Assembly: GCA_963681505.1 (NCBI GenBank)
Contig: OY811985.1
Location: 5,764,859-5,828,858 of the forward strand
DNA: 64,000 nucleotides
From: Eunapius fragilis
Lineage: Eukaryota > Porifera > Demospongiae > Spongillida > Spongillidae
Reading direction: 5' to 3'
The first letter of the stretch is position 1. Each line of letters starts with the position of its first letter. Position numbers and translations under genes: made by a program. The notes beneath the pieces are model-generated. The model made no database searches. It was not told the DNA's origin and worked only from the letters and a program-made list of their open reading frames with translations. Positions 22,129-33,782 of this stretch are shown here, one piece after another.

Positions 22129-23301
22129 TGTAGGCCTGCATTGATGACAACTTCGACATGGTGAAGCTGGTCATTAGCCTGGGAGCTAATGTTGATGCTG
22201 TGGACAATGAAGGGTGGACTGCACTTCATGCTGCAACCAGCTGTTGTCATGAGCACATTGTAGAGTAAGGACTAGCCACAAGATGGGAGAAACGGACAAG
22301 AGGGAGGGGAAGGAAGAGGGGGGGGGGGGGTGGTGGGTGTGAGGGGACATTCTTTGCATTCTTTTTTTTGAGAAAAGTGCTCGTGTGTTGGCTCAGGTAT
22401 CTGCTTAAGCAGGGTGCCTTTCCTGCACCCGTGAACAACGATGGGAAGTCTCCCCTTGAGCTGCTGGACGAGGTGGAAGAGGGGGAGGACGGGGAGGATG
22501 GCAACACGAGGCAAAACATTTGCAAGATGCTCAAGGATGCTATCAACAGACAAGGTGATCCCATGGGGGCCCCCCCCACGCAAGCCTCAACTAGCACAGT
22601 GGGGAGGGTTTACTTATGGATCCCACCCAAATTAACCACACACGTACACACACACACACACCTATGCAGGTGTAGATGTGAGTGCAGTGAAGAGTGAAGA
22701 AGAAAGGATTATGCTCGATGATGCCAACAAACTCAAGAACAACCCAAACTTGGCCATCCCCCTGAGCTCCTCACGGTCAACACCACTGCATGTGGCAGCG
22801 GCAAAGAATTACCAGGAAGTGTTGAAGTGAGTGCAGTAGTAGTCTTGTGGGTGTCGAAGTGTGTATTGAGGAACTGAGACATGTGACTGTTGCATAGTGA
22901 TCCCCCCACTCCTACCTTTCTTGTGTGTAGGGCTCTGCTTAGTATTAAGTCAAGTAAGATCAACGTTGATGCACTCGATGAGGATGGCTGGACCCCCTTG
23001 CATGCGGCTGTGTACTGGGGGAATGTGGATGCTGCTATTATGCTGGTGCAGGCGGGGGCCAGTTTGAATATTGCCACTAAACTGGTGCGTCTCTTCTTGT
23101 TACGGGCGTTCTCCACCCTAGTGTTACTTTGCATGTGTTTCCCCATTGCTGCAGGGAGAGACACTCAGTGATCTTTGTGACTCTCAGGAGGTTCTAGAGA
23201 GTCTTCATAAGCTGCATGTAGGCAGGGTATGTTTTGAGGACTTTGATGGTCACTTAATTTACATCATACTTGTATGTATGATGTGTGATGTGTGTGTGTG
23301 T

Positions 23302-23351
<50 letters not shown>

Positions 23352-24138
23352 AGGACAAGCCCCGTTCACGGCCTCCTCTGCCCCGTTACAATAGCAGGGA
23401 AAGGATTGGGGATAAGCCATCTCCTGTCGTCCGTCGGAGGTTTGTTACTACCTCCTCCTGTTCCCTCTCCTCTTTATCTTTTGTATTGTTCCCTGCAACA
23501 ACAGGTCATCTAAAGAACGCACTCCAAAGAACAAAGACATTAACGAAGAGCGAGAGTTGAGGGAACAGTATAGCTCTGAGGAAGGGGACGAGCTGTCTGA
23601 CACCAAGCTGGATAGCGATACAGAGCCTGCGGAAGCAGGTCCGTTTAACCATGTTCCAGAGTCCCCCAGGAGCGATTCACCTGTCTCCGATGGCAAGAGT
23701 GTGGATGATGTAACCACACCCAACTCCAAGGGCTCTCCTAAAGCAGGTACGTTTTGCTGTGGTTGCATGGCTTCTGGTGTGGGCGGTGGCAGCTTTAGAA
23801 CAAGCTGTTGGTGGGCTTTCTTTGCTGGAGGAGTCAGCACTTGTTGCATTCCAATGGCTACTGGAATTTCATACTCTACTCCCTTAATTGTGGTCATGTT
23901 TCTTTACCCCCCTCCCCTTCAATTTAGGTGTAAAGAAACAGAGCATGTCTCCCCAGATGTTGAAGAGGGTTCACCTGTTTGAGAAGACCACACCGACCTC
24001 AACTAATCTCCAGGCCCCTGCCTCAGTCCCTCTGACCAGCACACCAATGTCCTCTCCCCTCACTCCAGATGATAGTGGTGACAATTACATTCCAAAAAGG
24101 TTTCCCTTTAAGCCTAATACCATTACACAGGTGAGTTT

Positions 24139-24193
<55 letters not shown>

Positions 24194-24210
24194 CGTGCGT
24201 GCGTGTGTGC

Positions 24211-24280
<70 letters not shown>

Positions 24281-26197
24281 TTGTGGGTGTGTCCACTGGT
24301 CTGTATGTATTAACTAGTTGCTCCTCTTTCTTGTATGCTGGCCTTAGGATGTACCATCCAAGCCACAGAACAATGAAACAAAATCTGGTGATGCCAGCAG
24401 TAATGGTGGAGCACTTGAAAGCAGGACTTCTGACACAAAGTCTGGTGGTGATGCAAGAACAATAGACACCAAGACTCCGCCAACTGTGACATTCAGAAAA
24501 CGAACTGAAGCTGTTTTAAAAAGGAATTCGTATGATAACACTAATCGAGCATCACTGGATGTTACAAACCGGGCACCATTTGTTGATGGTACAAATCGGG
24601 CATCATTAGATAGTTCAAATCTCTTGAAGGATATTTCTGTAACCCAGGAGCCCATTGTTGAGTCTAGATCAGCTGTTAAGTCACAGGGTGGGCCTGGTAA
24701 GTTGTAACCTCCTCCGCTTTTCTGGCTGTAAGCCTTTTTCCCTATTCAGAGCCCACTTCCAAAGATGTGACTGTGACAACACAGGGCACACCCACTCCTC
24801 AATCAGTGACGTTGGACCATCAGAGATCCAGCAGAGAGATGTCAGCGGACAGCAATACCAGTGATATCTCTCGCAATAATTCCTTATCTCAAGATTCTGA
24901 AGCACAGTAAGTTTGTTTTTTTGTTTTTTTAATTTTAAATTTAAATGTGTGTCTGTCTATCTGTTGTGAGTGTGTCTGTCTATCTGGCTGGTTGTCTTAA
25001 CATGTAATGTGTTGCTTTGTTGGTCAGTGTCATTTTTCTGTTCTGTAATTTCACAGTTGCTGATGCATACCTGAGGCTATTGTCTTCTGCATACTTGCGC
25101 CTTGTGTACTGCATGCCCGGGGGCCTCGTTTATGTGTGTACTGGATGCTCAGAGATTAATGTGAACCTTGTTATCTGTGCATGTTCAAGGACATAGTCCT
25201 ATTGTCTAGCGTAGGACCATACTGATGTCCCTAGGACCTAGTGTGTCCACATACTGCCATGTCCCTAAGACCTAGTGTGTGTACTGCCATGTCCCTAAGA
25301 CCTAGTGTGTGTACTGCCATGTCCCTAAGACCTAGTGTGTGTACATACTGCCATGTCCCTAGGACCTAGTGTGTGTACATACTGCCATGTCCCTAGGACC
25401 TAGTGTGTGTACTGCCATGTCCCTAGGACCTAGTGCGTGTACATACTGCCATGTCCCTAGGACCTAGTGCGTGTACATACTGCCATGTCCCTAGGACCTA
25501 GTGTGTGTACATACTGCCATGTCCCTAAGACCTAGTGTGTGTACATACTGCCATGTCCCTAAGACCTAGTGTGTGTACTGCCATGTCCCTAAGACCTAGT
25601 GTGTGTACATACTGCCATGTCCCTAAGACCTAGTGTGTGTACATACTGCCATGTCCCTAAGACCTAGTGTGTGTACATACTGCCATGTCCCTAAGACCTA
25701 GTGTGTGTACTGCCATGTCCCTAGGACCTAGTGTGTGTACATACTGCCATGTCCCTAGGACCTAGTGCGTGTACATACTGCCATGTCCCTAAGACCTAGT
25801 GTGTGTACATACTGCCATGTCCCTAAGACCTAGTGTGTGTACTGCCATGTCCCTAAGACCTAGTGTGTGTACATACTGCCATGTCCCTAAGACCTAGTGT
25901 GTGTACTGCCATGTCCCTAAGACCTAGTGTGTGTACATACTGCCATGTCCCTAGGACCTAGTGTGTGTACATACTGCCATGTCCCTAGGACCTAGTGTGT
26001 GTACTGCCATGTCCCTAAGACCTAGTGTGTGTATCCCTAGGACCTAGTGTGTGTATATACTGCCACTCCCGGGCATTGCTGGCCTTATGGGCTGTTGACC
26101 TCCTAGTTCTATATCGGCACACTCCTTGAAAATTATGCATAGTGTTTCCATTTACAGTGTGCAGTCAGTGGGTTTTTACATATCATTTGTTAATTGA

Positions 26198-26238
<41 letters not shown>

Positions 26239-28438
26239 GTTCAGACGGAAGATCAGGGCTAAGGAGAAGCGTGAGCGACGCAAGCCAACGCAGACTGTGT
26301 CGCAAGAAACATATGACCAGTTGTTAAAATCATCAGGTGCCACAGTGTTGGCTGGAAAGGTAACTTTTACTGTTTTGTGTTCAAGTGTAGAGCTGTCATC
26401 TTGCTTCTAAAGGATGAGAATGAGCAGTCACTACAGGACAGTGACGACTCTCATTGTAAGTCTGCAGTCGAGAGTGCAATGTAAAGAAGGCAGCAACCAC
26501 ATTCCGTTCACTTCCCTCCTTTTTGTAGCTAATGACAACTGTAGTACCAAACTTGATGAGGACAGTTCTGTAAAAGTTGATGAGGATAGCTCTGTAAAAA
26601 GTGGTGAGGATAGCTCTGTAAAAGTCGAGGACAGCTTTGTAAAAGCTGGTGAGGACAGCATTTTGAAGGAAGGTGAAGACAGTTCCGTCAAAGCTGTTGC
26701 CCCTGCTGCCCATATGAGTGCATACCGCCCATCCACTCGGCCAGCGCCTCGTATTAAGCCACCAGACGTTGTGGCCCCCACCCAGAGTGCCCCCTTCTGG
26801 TCATCTATTATTGAGCCCAAGTGTATGTGATAGTCTTTTCTGGGAATGGAAGGGTGGGAGCTGTTGTCCAATGTTAACGTTGTGGTTCTATTTTCTGTCT
26901 ATCAGCAAACGCACCAGCACAGCCTTCTCCATTGTCACAACCTCCCCAATCATCACCTCCACAACTATCAGAACACCTCTCCAGGGAAGACAAACAGGAC
27001 ACCCTTGATGTTAGCAATCAACTAGGTGGGTGTTTGAGGCACGCATATGTGTGAGTGGTGTTTAGTTTATTCACTCACTGTACCACTGTAGATGAATCTG
27101 CTTCATCAGCTGAGCGCTCTAGGTCTAAGTCAAATGCAAGAAGGAAGCACAAAGAGAAGAGAAGAGTGACTGGAATACCAACTGAGGTGTGGTGGTGGTG
27201 GTGGTGTGTGTATGTGTGTATTAGGCCACATATTGTGTTGATGACTGGTAAACTGAGGTGGCATGTTGTATGCGGCCATAACTTGTGTCCTAGCTTCAAA
27301 TGTTGTGTTGAGTACCAGATTGTATACATATGACCCATTTGTGAAACTACATGCATGCGATTAACCTTATCTTTCTATAGTAAGATATTATTGTACCGAA
27401 TACTATATAGACCCGTAGTAAAGTATCTTTCGTTAAAGCATTGTTTTAGCTATTAGACATATTTTTGTCCAAGAGTAAAGCATTTCAATTGGATGACACT
27501 GCATTCCATATGTGTGCATTGTGCAAGGGGGAGTGTGCAAATGCAGATGACAGCACTTATTCAACTAATTAATCTTCTGTTGCTCATTTAGTTGTGCAAC
27601 AGCTCAAAAGCATGTTTCGTTTTTCAGAGAAAAGGTTTTACCTGGCATTTTTATTGGTCAATTATAGATATTGCTTTAAAGGTAAATGTTTGCCCACACA
27701 CACACGCGTGTGTTGGTGGATGGGGTGGGGGGAGCTCTGTGCGTGGCATTTGTTAAGTTAAATGTATTTTTGATACTCTGGACAAATGCAGAAGTGTTTT
27801 GATGTTGATGTTGATTACTGGAGAATGTGACAGATAGCTAGATATATATGACTTCTAACAGGTGGGTGAAAATGAAGATATTCCAGAAAATGTCAAGGAC
27901 ATTATTGGAAAGAAGTCGGTGGTGGATGTTTCAGGTTCCAGTGATCAAGATTTTAACACGGGTGATGAGCTCTCTTGTGTCATCGGTGCCTCAATTGTTG
28001 GAGATGATTTCCTGAGATTGCAGAAGGTGACCTACCCAGTGTGCCTTACCTGCTGCATGTTATCTTTGCATTGTGATTAGGCATTGGATGAAGAGAAGGC
28101 CAAGACAACCAAGCTCCAACAGAGCCACATGGTGGCAGTGCAAGAGGCTGAGAGGTTGAAGGAGAAGGTAGCAGAACTGCAAAGAAGGTGTGAAGACACC
28201 AACAGAGCCTATGAACAGGCTTCTGGTGAAGCAGCTAGAAAACAAAGCAGAATAGATGAGCTAGAGAAACAGTTGCAGGCAAGTGACCTGATACTTGTCC
28301 CTATCAACACTAATTCACTTTGTAACTATTCCAAAGGATACACAAGGTCTGAAAAATGAAAATCAGAGACTACGAGATGAAAACTGTGCTTTAATTAGAG
28401 TAATTGGGAAACTGTCACGCGGACCCATCCATGCCTGA
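21359..28438 (+). CDS. PPP1R12A: Myosin phosphatase targeting subunit (MYPT family), 19 exons
   Basis: Targets PP1 catalytic subunit to myosin and other substrates. The exons I read are 21359-21643, 22134-22264, 22397-22554, 22670-22826, 22931-23084, 23155-23217, 23354-23439, 23505-23746, 23928-24130, 24348-24696, 24750-24906, 26245-26359, 26413-26455, 26529-26822, 26906-27025, 27092-27186, 27862-28026, 28081-28282 and 28347-28438; all phases agree and give 1036 residues (human MYPT1 1030). The PP1-docking RVKF follows KRNEQRKKW. Ankyrin repeats show [43 protein letters not shown] and [14 protein letters not shown] low-complexity middle region leads to [12 protein letters not shown], possibly the counterpart of the Rho-kinase inhibitory site. 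The C-terminal coiled coil ends [14 protein letters not shown], the cGMP-kinase-binding end of MYPT. Exon 14 encodes an acidic tandem repeat. Introns hold GT arrays and a minisatellite. Confidence 0.93.
22067..22129 (+). repeat. (ATT)n microsatellite
   Basis: TTA/ATT trinucleotide run of about 60 bp with one interruption, just upstream of the acceptor of MYPT exon 2. Confidence 0.9.
24139..24285 (+). repeat. GT-rich microsatellite with GC interruptions
   Basis: Mixed (GT)n/(GTGC)n tract of about 145 bp in the MYPT intron after exon 9. Confidence 0.9.
25190..26060 (+). repeat. Minisatellite, ~28/34-bp units, about 27 copies
   Basis: Tandem units built on TGCCATGTCCCTAAGACC and TAGTGTGTGTAC, some with an extra ATAC block, so 28- and 34-bp versions alternate irregularly. 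A G/A variant (CCTAGGACC or CCTAAGACC) is distributed in runs. It lies in the 1.3-kb MYPT intron between exons 11 and 12 and has no spacers. Confidence 0.95.
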
Positions 28439-28932
28439 TGGATTAGGGCTAGATGAGGACATACATTCACTTTGGGTGTGGCTTGTGTGCACCGACCAAC
28501 ATTACTACATTTTATGTCAGTCTGCATCATCCTCTTTTAAAGTCCTCCACTACAGTTGTGTATATATATATGTATTATATTGGATTGTCTTTGCCTCAGA
28601 TGTGTCTGTGTACTGAAAAATGCATGTGTCTATATGCAGTGACAAATATGCACATGTGTAGTCTCAAAAATAGAAGTACAAGTTCTTAAACATTTCTTTT
28701 GTTGTAAAGGACTTTAGGACCTCTGCTCCCAGGAGTTTGGAGGACATGATGTGTTGACATGTATGTTTACTGTGTCGTATGCGTATATGCCTGCTCCCTT
28801 ATGCTACAGGCCACCATGATGGTATGTGCGCCGTAATAGCATGCGTGCCAGTAGGGGTTGCACAAACGCTCTCGTTCCTGGATGATAGGAAGAGAACATT
28901 TATTTGTACACGCAAAGTGGATGTAGTTCAAC
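28439..28932. other. Convergent 3' region, MYPT and IBA57
   Basis: Non-coding stretch between two stop codons facing each other. It is AT-rich without a recognisable gene or repeat and presumably contains both 3' UTRs. Confidence 0.5.
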
Positions 28933-30915
28933 TCACAGCGTTTCAAGTCTCATGAGGCCCAGCCCTAAGCCTCCCTGACAACATATCAGCTTGCCTGCTG
29001 GCTTGCCCTCTTTGGTGGTGATGGGAACTCCCCATGGAATTGGCTGCTTGATGTGTGGGACCACTTCAATGGGCAACACCCTCTTTCTTACCACCCCTGT
29101 GTGGTGTGTCCTGGCTGTCAGCTCTTGACCAAGGTAGCAACCCTTGTGAAAACTAACTACCTCATAAAGGAGAAAATATTGATCACAAGGTAAGAAAATT
29201 GCAACTCTGCACTCATCCCCATGTTAGTTTCAATATTTTTATATTTTGACTACAAACTGTTGCGTAATCCAATTTCTGTTATAAATATTTATAACAAGGG
29301 CTGGCAGTTAGGTTAACTGCAATATGCATTAACACACACACACATACAATGCATCATTTATAACAAAGGCTGGCAGTTAGGTTAACTGCAATATGCATTA
29401 ACACACACACATACAATGCATCAAACATATCACAGACCTCCATTCATGTAATCCAGATTGAACTCCAGTGGTAAGCATGCCCCAGGTACGAGCTCAGCTA
29501 TCCCCTCAGGAATGCCAGTCTTCAGACGATGTTGATGGTACTGCTCTGTTGAGGTAATTATGACCACATATGGCTCTGAATCTTGAGGGGTGTACCTAGA
29601 GTACCAGTCTGAAGGTTTCTCCAAATACCAGCTGTGAGAATTAAATTAAAAAAAACAATGCAGCAGTTCTTTGGTGGCACTCATGACATAAGAAAGAATG
29701 GAACATCTTAGAATATCTTACCCTCTGTGCCAAGCTTCATCAAAGCTCGTAACCCAAGTGCCCTTGAATGGTGTGGGGTGAGAATGGGGCAACAGGTGAG
29801 GGAGAGAGGTGAGGGGGAGAGGTGGGAAAGGGTGAAGAGAAAAAAAAGGAAGTGGGAAAGGAGTATTGGTGGAGGGGAGGGGAGAGGGGGGTGAAGGGGC
29901 ATTAAATTGGTAGCAACAGCGCAAACATAACAAGACGCAACGCAATGTGTGCCACAAATATACAAGAACTTCCCCCACAAATCAGTCACAAACATACACA
30001 CACACACAGTTATGTTGCAAATACTAAATACAACATATACCATGCAAAATATGGCATTTTATGCACACTTTCAGGAGATCATTGGACACCACAGGATACT
30101 TACTTTACTCTAGGGTCAAAGTCGCAGAAGTCCACACCTGTGGATTTGCACATCCTAAGTTGCTGGGTCAAGTCTCCTCCTGAAGGCTGGTAGATAGACC
30201 ACACCTTCATGTCTTCGACCTTGGAGACATCCACCTGTTAGAGAAAAAAAAACGTGTGTGGAATGTGAATTTGTGGTGTGTGTGGGTGCAGTAAAGCACA
30301 TGTAATGGTATGTCAGAACAGGGTGAGTTGTAATGAAATAGGACATCACAGGTGTGAAAGTTCTGCTATGAACAAAATTATTCCTTCTCTCACCACACCC
30401 AGTTTGGCATTCAGCAATTCACCTTGGAGCGTAGAGAGTACTTCTTTACATGTTGCACAACATCATCGATCGCCATGGTATCACATTCTAGGAGGTGCCC
30501 ATCTTCACTTTTACTATAAATAATAACATCATATAACACACGTCCCTAAATGAAATGAAAAAAAAAAAAAAGCTACCTTGATATATTAAGGCATCAATTA
30601 AGCGTACCTGAGCATTGAGCATCATGCCATACTGTGCTCCACGTTGGTGCGCCGTCACGTCAGCAGTGACGAGACTGTGCAGCAGTTTGGTGGCATCAGG
30701 CCCCTTGACGGAAATGAGGCTTCTGTTGTTAAGGAGTGCACTATAGGAATGTTCGTCCTGGGTAGGTCCATACTTGTGCTGTTATTTTGTACGCACGGTA
30801 ATATAATTATAGCCGCGTGACCTACGTTGCTTACGGAGGATGTATTGTAGGGAGCAGGACGTATGGTGACGTTCATTAAGCTGCGTAGTTGCCATTTTCC
30901 TCTCTGCATCCACAT
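28933..30915 (-). CDS. IBA57: IBA57, mitochondrial Fe-S cluster assembly factor, 7 exons
   Basis: Folate-binding-fold protein that works with ISCA1/ISCA2 to build mitochondrial [4Fe-4S] clusters. Exons are 30835-30915, 30608-30778, 30423-30545, 30109-30234, 29722-29762, 29438-29631 and 28933-29156; phases agree for 319 residues (human 356). The N-terminus [19 protein letters not shown] is basic and suits a mitochondrial presequence. Matching blocks are [58 protein letters not shown] and the hallmark KGCYLGQE with its invariant Cys, then [14 protein letters not shown]. The alternative donor at 30104 breaks the frame, so the AGA|GTAAAG donor at 30109 was chosen. It sits 180 bp from DDX51 on the same strand. 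Confidence 0.92.
29284..29424 (+). repeat. Tandem duplication, 2 x ~70 bp
   Basis: The block TATAACAAGGGCTGGCAGTT through CACACATACAATGCATCA occurs twice head-to-tail with few changes, in an IBA57 intron. Confidence 0.85.
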
Positions 30916-31094
30916 ATTTTCTTGCTATGACGTCCTCAGGTAATTGGTAATAATAAATAAATTAAGATAAACACGTGCTGCACGTGATTTTATATTTGCA
31001 CCGCAATTACTGTAGTAATCATTCGTGGGTAAAATATCAAGATTTACCATCAATTTGTAAACCTGGATACAAATGCGACAAGTATGAAGATTCT

Positions 31095-33463
31095 TCATTC
31101 TTCACCAGCAACTGACTCCTTAAGAGCAGCCAGTGCTCTAATATACTCATCCTTATAAACCCCGAGTTCTCTAGAGGTCACCTTAAACTTTTTCACTTTA
31201 TCTCGCTTTGCATTAACCATCATAGATTGAAATGGATATACCTAGAAGAGAGGCAGCCATAAAGGAATAAACAGGGGGAATAAAAGACCACTCAGAGGAA
31301 AATCAAACAAGCAGGAAGGGGATCACACAAGAAATGAAGTATCTACCACACACAATAATGAGTATCACATACAAAGGATAATACAACACATGCATGACAG
31401 ATCACACAAGCACGAAAGACTGCACTGGAAAGGATCCCACTTAAACTACACTTCAAAACTCACCTCTTCTCCGCTTAAAATACTATATACAGTGCCCTCC
31501 TCCCCAGCCCTGCCAGTTCGGCCAGCTCTGTGCAGGTATGTGTTAAAGTGTGTAGGCACATTGTAATTGACGACACAAGTCACACCGGGCAAGTCCATTC
31601 CTCTGGCAAGGGTATCTGAGCATATCAGCAGCTGTGAAGGACAAGACTTGAACATTTCTCCAAACCATCTCTCTTCCTCCCAACCCTTCCACTCACCTGG
31701 ATCACTCCATCCCTGAACTGCTCCAAAGTTTTCTTACGCTTCCCTTTGCTCAATGCACCAGAGACTTCAGCTGATGAAACTTTCCCCATCTGTTCCATAA
31801 GCACATGAAGCCTGTGCGTAGTTTCCAGCGAGTTAGTGAAGCAAAGAACACGCCCCTTTCCACAGCCTAGAACCAGGTGAAGCAAGACAAGAGGTCTGTC
31901 CCCAGGGTCACAAGGGACAATGAATTCCCGCAGCTGGGCGGGAAGTGCACTCCCTCCATCTTCGTCCGTCCCTTCAGAGGTACTGTACAACACTGGCCTG
32001 TGGAGTGCTAGTGTTGCCAGGTGCTCCGGTGAGTAGGAAAGGGTGGCAGAAAAGAGAAGCTTCTGGAGCGGTAGAGATGGGTACATCACATGACCAACAT
32101 CCAAAGTGACTGCTGGAGTCCTTCTGGGCAAAGACCAGGTACTGCTGAGAGCATTGGGCAAGTTCAGAACAACACCTGGTGAGGAGGCCTTGGTTGTACA
32201 GGGGCTCCCCCCTGCGTCACCATATACGGCACTCAGCAGGGTGCCCAGCCAGCTCTGGTGGGCGCGGTCGAGGAGCCGGTCTGCCTCGTCGACGACGAGG
32301 AACCTCAGGTGGGAGAGTGGTGGGATGGAGGAGGTGTGAAGGTGCTCTACAAGCCTGCCAGGCGTGGTCACAACCACGTCGGCGTCCACCATTGCCTCGC
32401 TTTCTCTGTCACACGGCAGCTCCCCACACACCAGCACAGCTGCCATCCCTGTGCCGTGCAAAACCTGTTTGAAAACCAGATGAACCTGTGCTGCAACCTC
32501 TGCTGTTGGCAGGACAACTATCGCCCTCAACTGACCAGGGGAAAAAAAAAAACAAGGGTATGGAGAGAGGGATGGCGTGAAACAGGCATAAACTTTATAA
32601 GTTAAAAGCTTGTCCATTACCTTGTGCACGTGGTAGTCAAGCAAAGCACATGAGACAGGTACCACATAGCACAGTGTCTTTCCACAGCCAGTCGGAGCAC
32701 AGACAAGCAGGTCGCTGGGTGCGACACCCGTCATCCGGGCAGCAGTGGTGGCCTTTGTGAGATGAGGGACAACGTGGGATTGAACGGGAAAAAGCTGAGT
32801 GACGCCCATACTATGGAGGTTTTTCAGTATCACGTCAGGCAGAGAGAATTCTGTGATGGGCCTGGAATGGGATTTAATGTCCGTCTCCACAATGTGAGGG
32901 TGCGAGATCCAGTCCGGCATGCGGCGGTGCACAAGAGTGCGCTCTAGTTTAACCTTGCCTCCCAAAGTATCAAAACCGCTTTCTTCTTCCGCCATTGGCT
33001 GGTGCATTCTCGGGACGTCCTCAGGGACATCCCTATCCTTCGTTCCGTCATCTCCCCCGGCCTTATCTGGGATAGAGGACTCAGCAGCTGCTACAGGAGT
33101 AGACGCTGGTACTTCGTATCTGTATGCCTCTTCACTGACCGCGGTTGCTGCCAGAGAGCTACAGTTATTTCCTTAGCCAACTGTTCTATTATATATATAT
33201 ATTTGAAAATGCGGAGGTATGGCACAGTACACACAAAACCCTGTAACTGTCTTACGTTGCCGCTTTCCCGACTCTTCGACCTTTTTACTTTTCTGACCTG
33301 CGCGCCGACTCTCCTCAGCCCGCCTGAAAGCTAGCTCGTGAAGCTGTTGGAGGGTTACGCCAGAACCACTCTTAGCCTCTCCCCAATACCTGCAATAATG
33401 ACACACGGTCACGCCAGTCCCTTAAGTAAGGAATGGTGACACATACCTAGAGTCGGCAAACAT
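31095..33463 (-). CDS. DDX51: DEAD-box RNA helicase DDX51 (Dbp6-like), 6 exons
   Basis: Nucleolar ATP-dependent helicase of 60S ribosomal-subunit maturation. Exons are 33447-33463, 33256-33389, 32621-33147, 31697-32530, 31464-31631 and 31095-31241, in frame for 608 residues (human 666). Motifs in order: FPVQ of the Q region, Walker A APTGCGKT, PTAEVAAQV, TPGRL, VDEAD, SAT (LLFSATL), CFTNS, CSDTLARGMD and HRAGRTGRAG. The spacer between DEAD and SAT with PLQKLLFSATL is typical of DDX51. The C-terminus (KVKKFKVTSRELGVYKDEYI) also fits. The first coding exon is only 17 nt. The gene diverges from the KASH-like gene (320 bp between starts), and IBA57 follows on the same strand. Confidence 0.93.
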
Positions 33464-33782
33464 CGCACGTGGATGGGTAGCGTAAAAATAATAATTTTAA
33501 AATTAACCACACCTTTTGACTCCGGCTGTTGAGTGGTCGTTTCCTTCGCAACGCTCAGTTAGAGACGCGGGTGCTTTCTAGTAAGCCGCACTTGGAATAA
33601 GGTTTGTTTTCATATACAGATGAGCGCGAAAAATATATCAGACACTGGGGTATTGGAGCTTCGCGGGGGGCTATTGCAGTGGGTAAAAATGCAACGCAAA
33701 CTAGAGAACGTAGTATGGGAATGATGGGGTGTGTGGGAAATTCAAACTAAAAATTAATGAAACTACTCATTTAGAAGCAGTA
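33464..33782. promoter_or_regulatory. Divergent promoter region, DDX51 / KASH-like gene
   Basis: About 320 bp between divergent start codons. An upstream ATG at 33620 opens a short frame on the plus strand that ends at a stop within about 110 bp; it is not used in the gene model. Confidence 0.45.

Noticed and set aside
25190-26060. Regularly repeated block that might suggest a CRISPR-like array
   Set aside because: Units are contiguous without unique spacers and lie in an intron of a eukaryotic gene.
32106-33334. Several plus-strand ORFs of 77-115 residues
   Set aside because: Antisense shadows of the DDX51 exons, which carry all helicase motifs on the minus strand.
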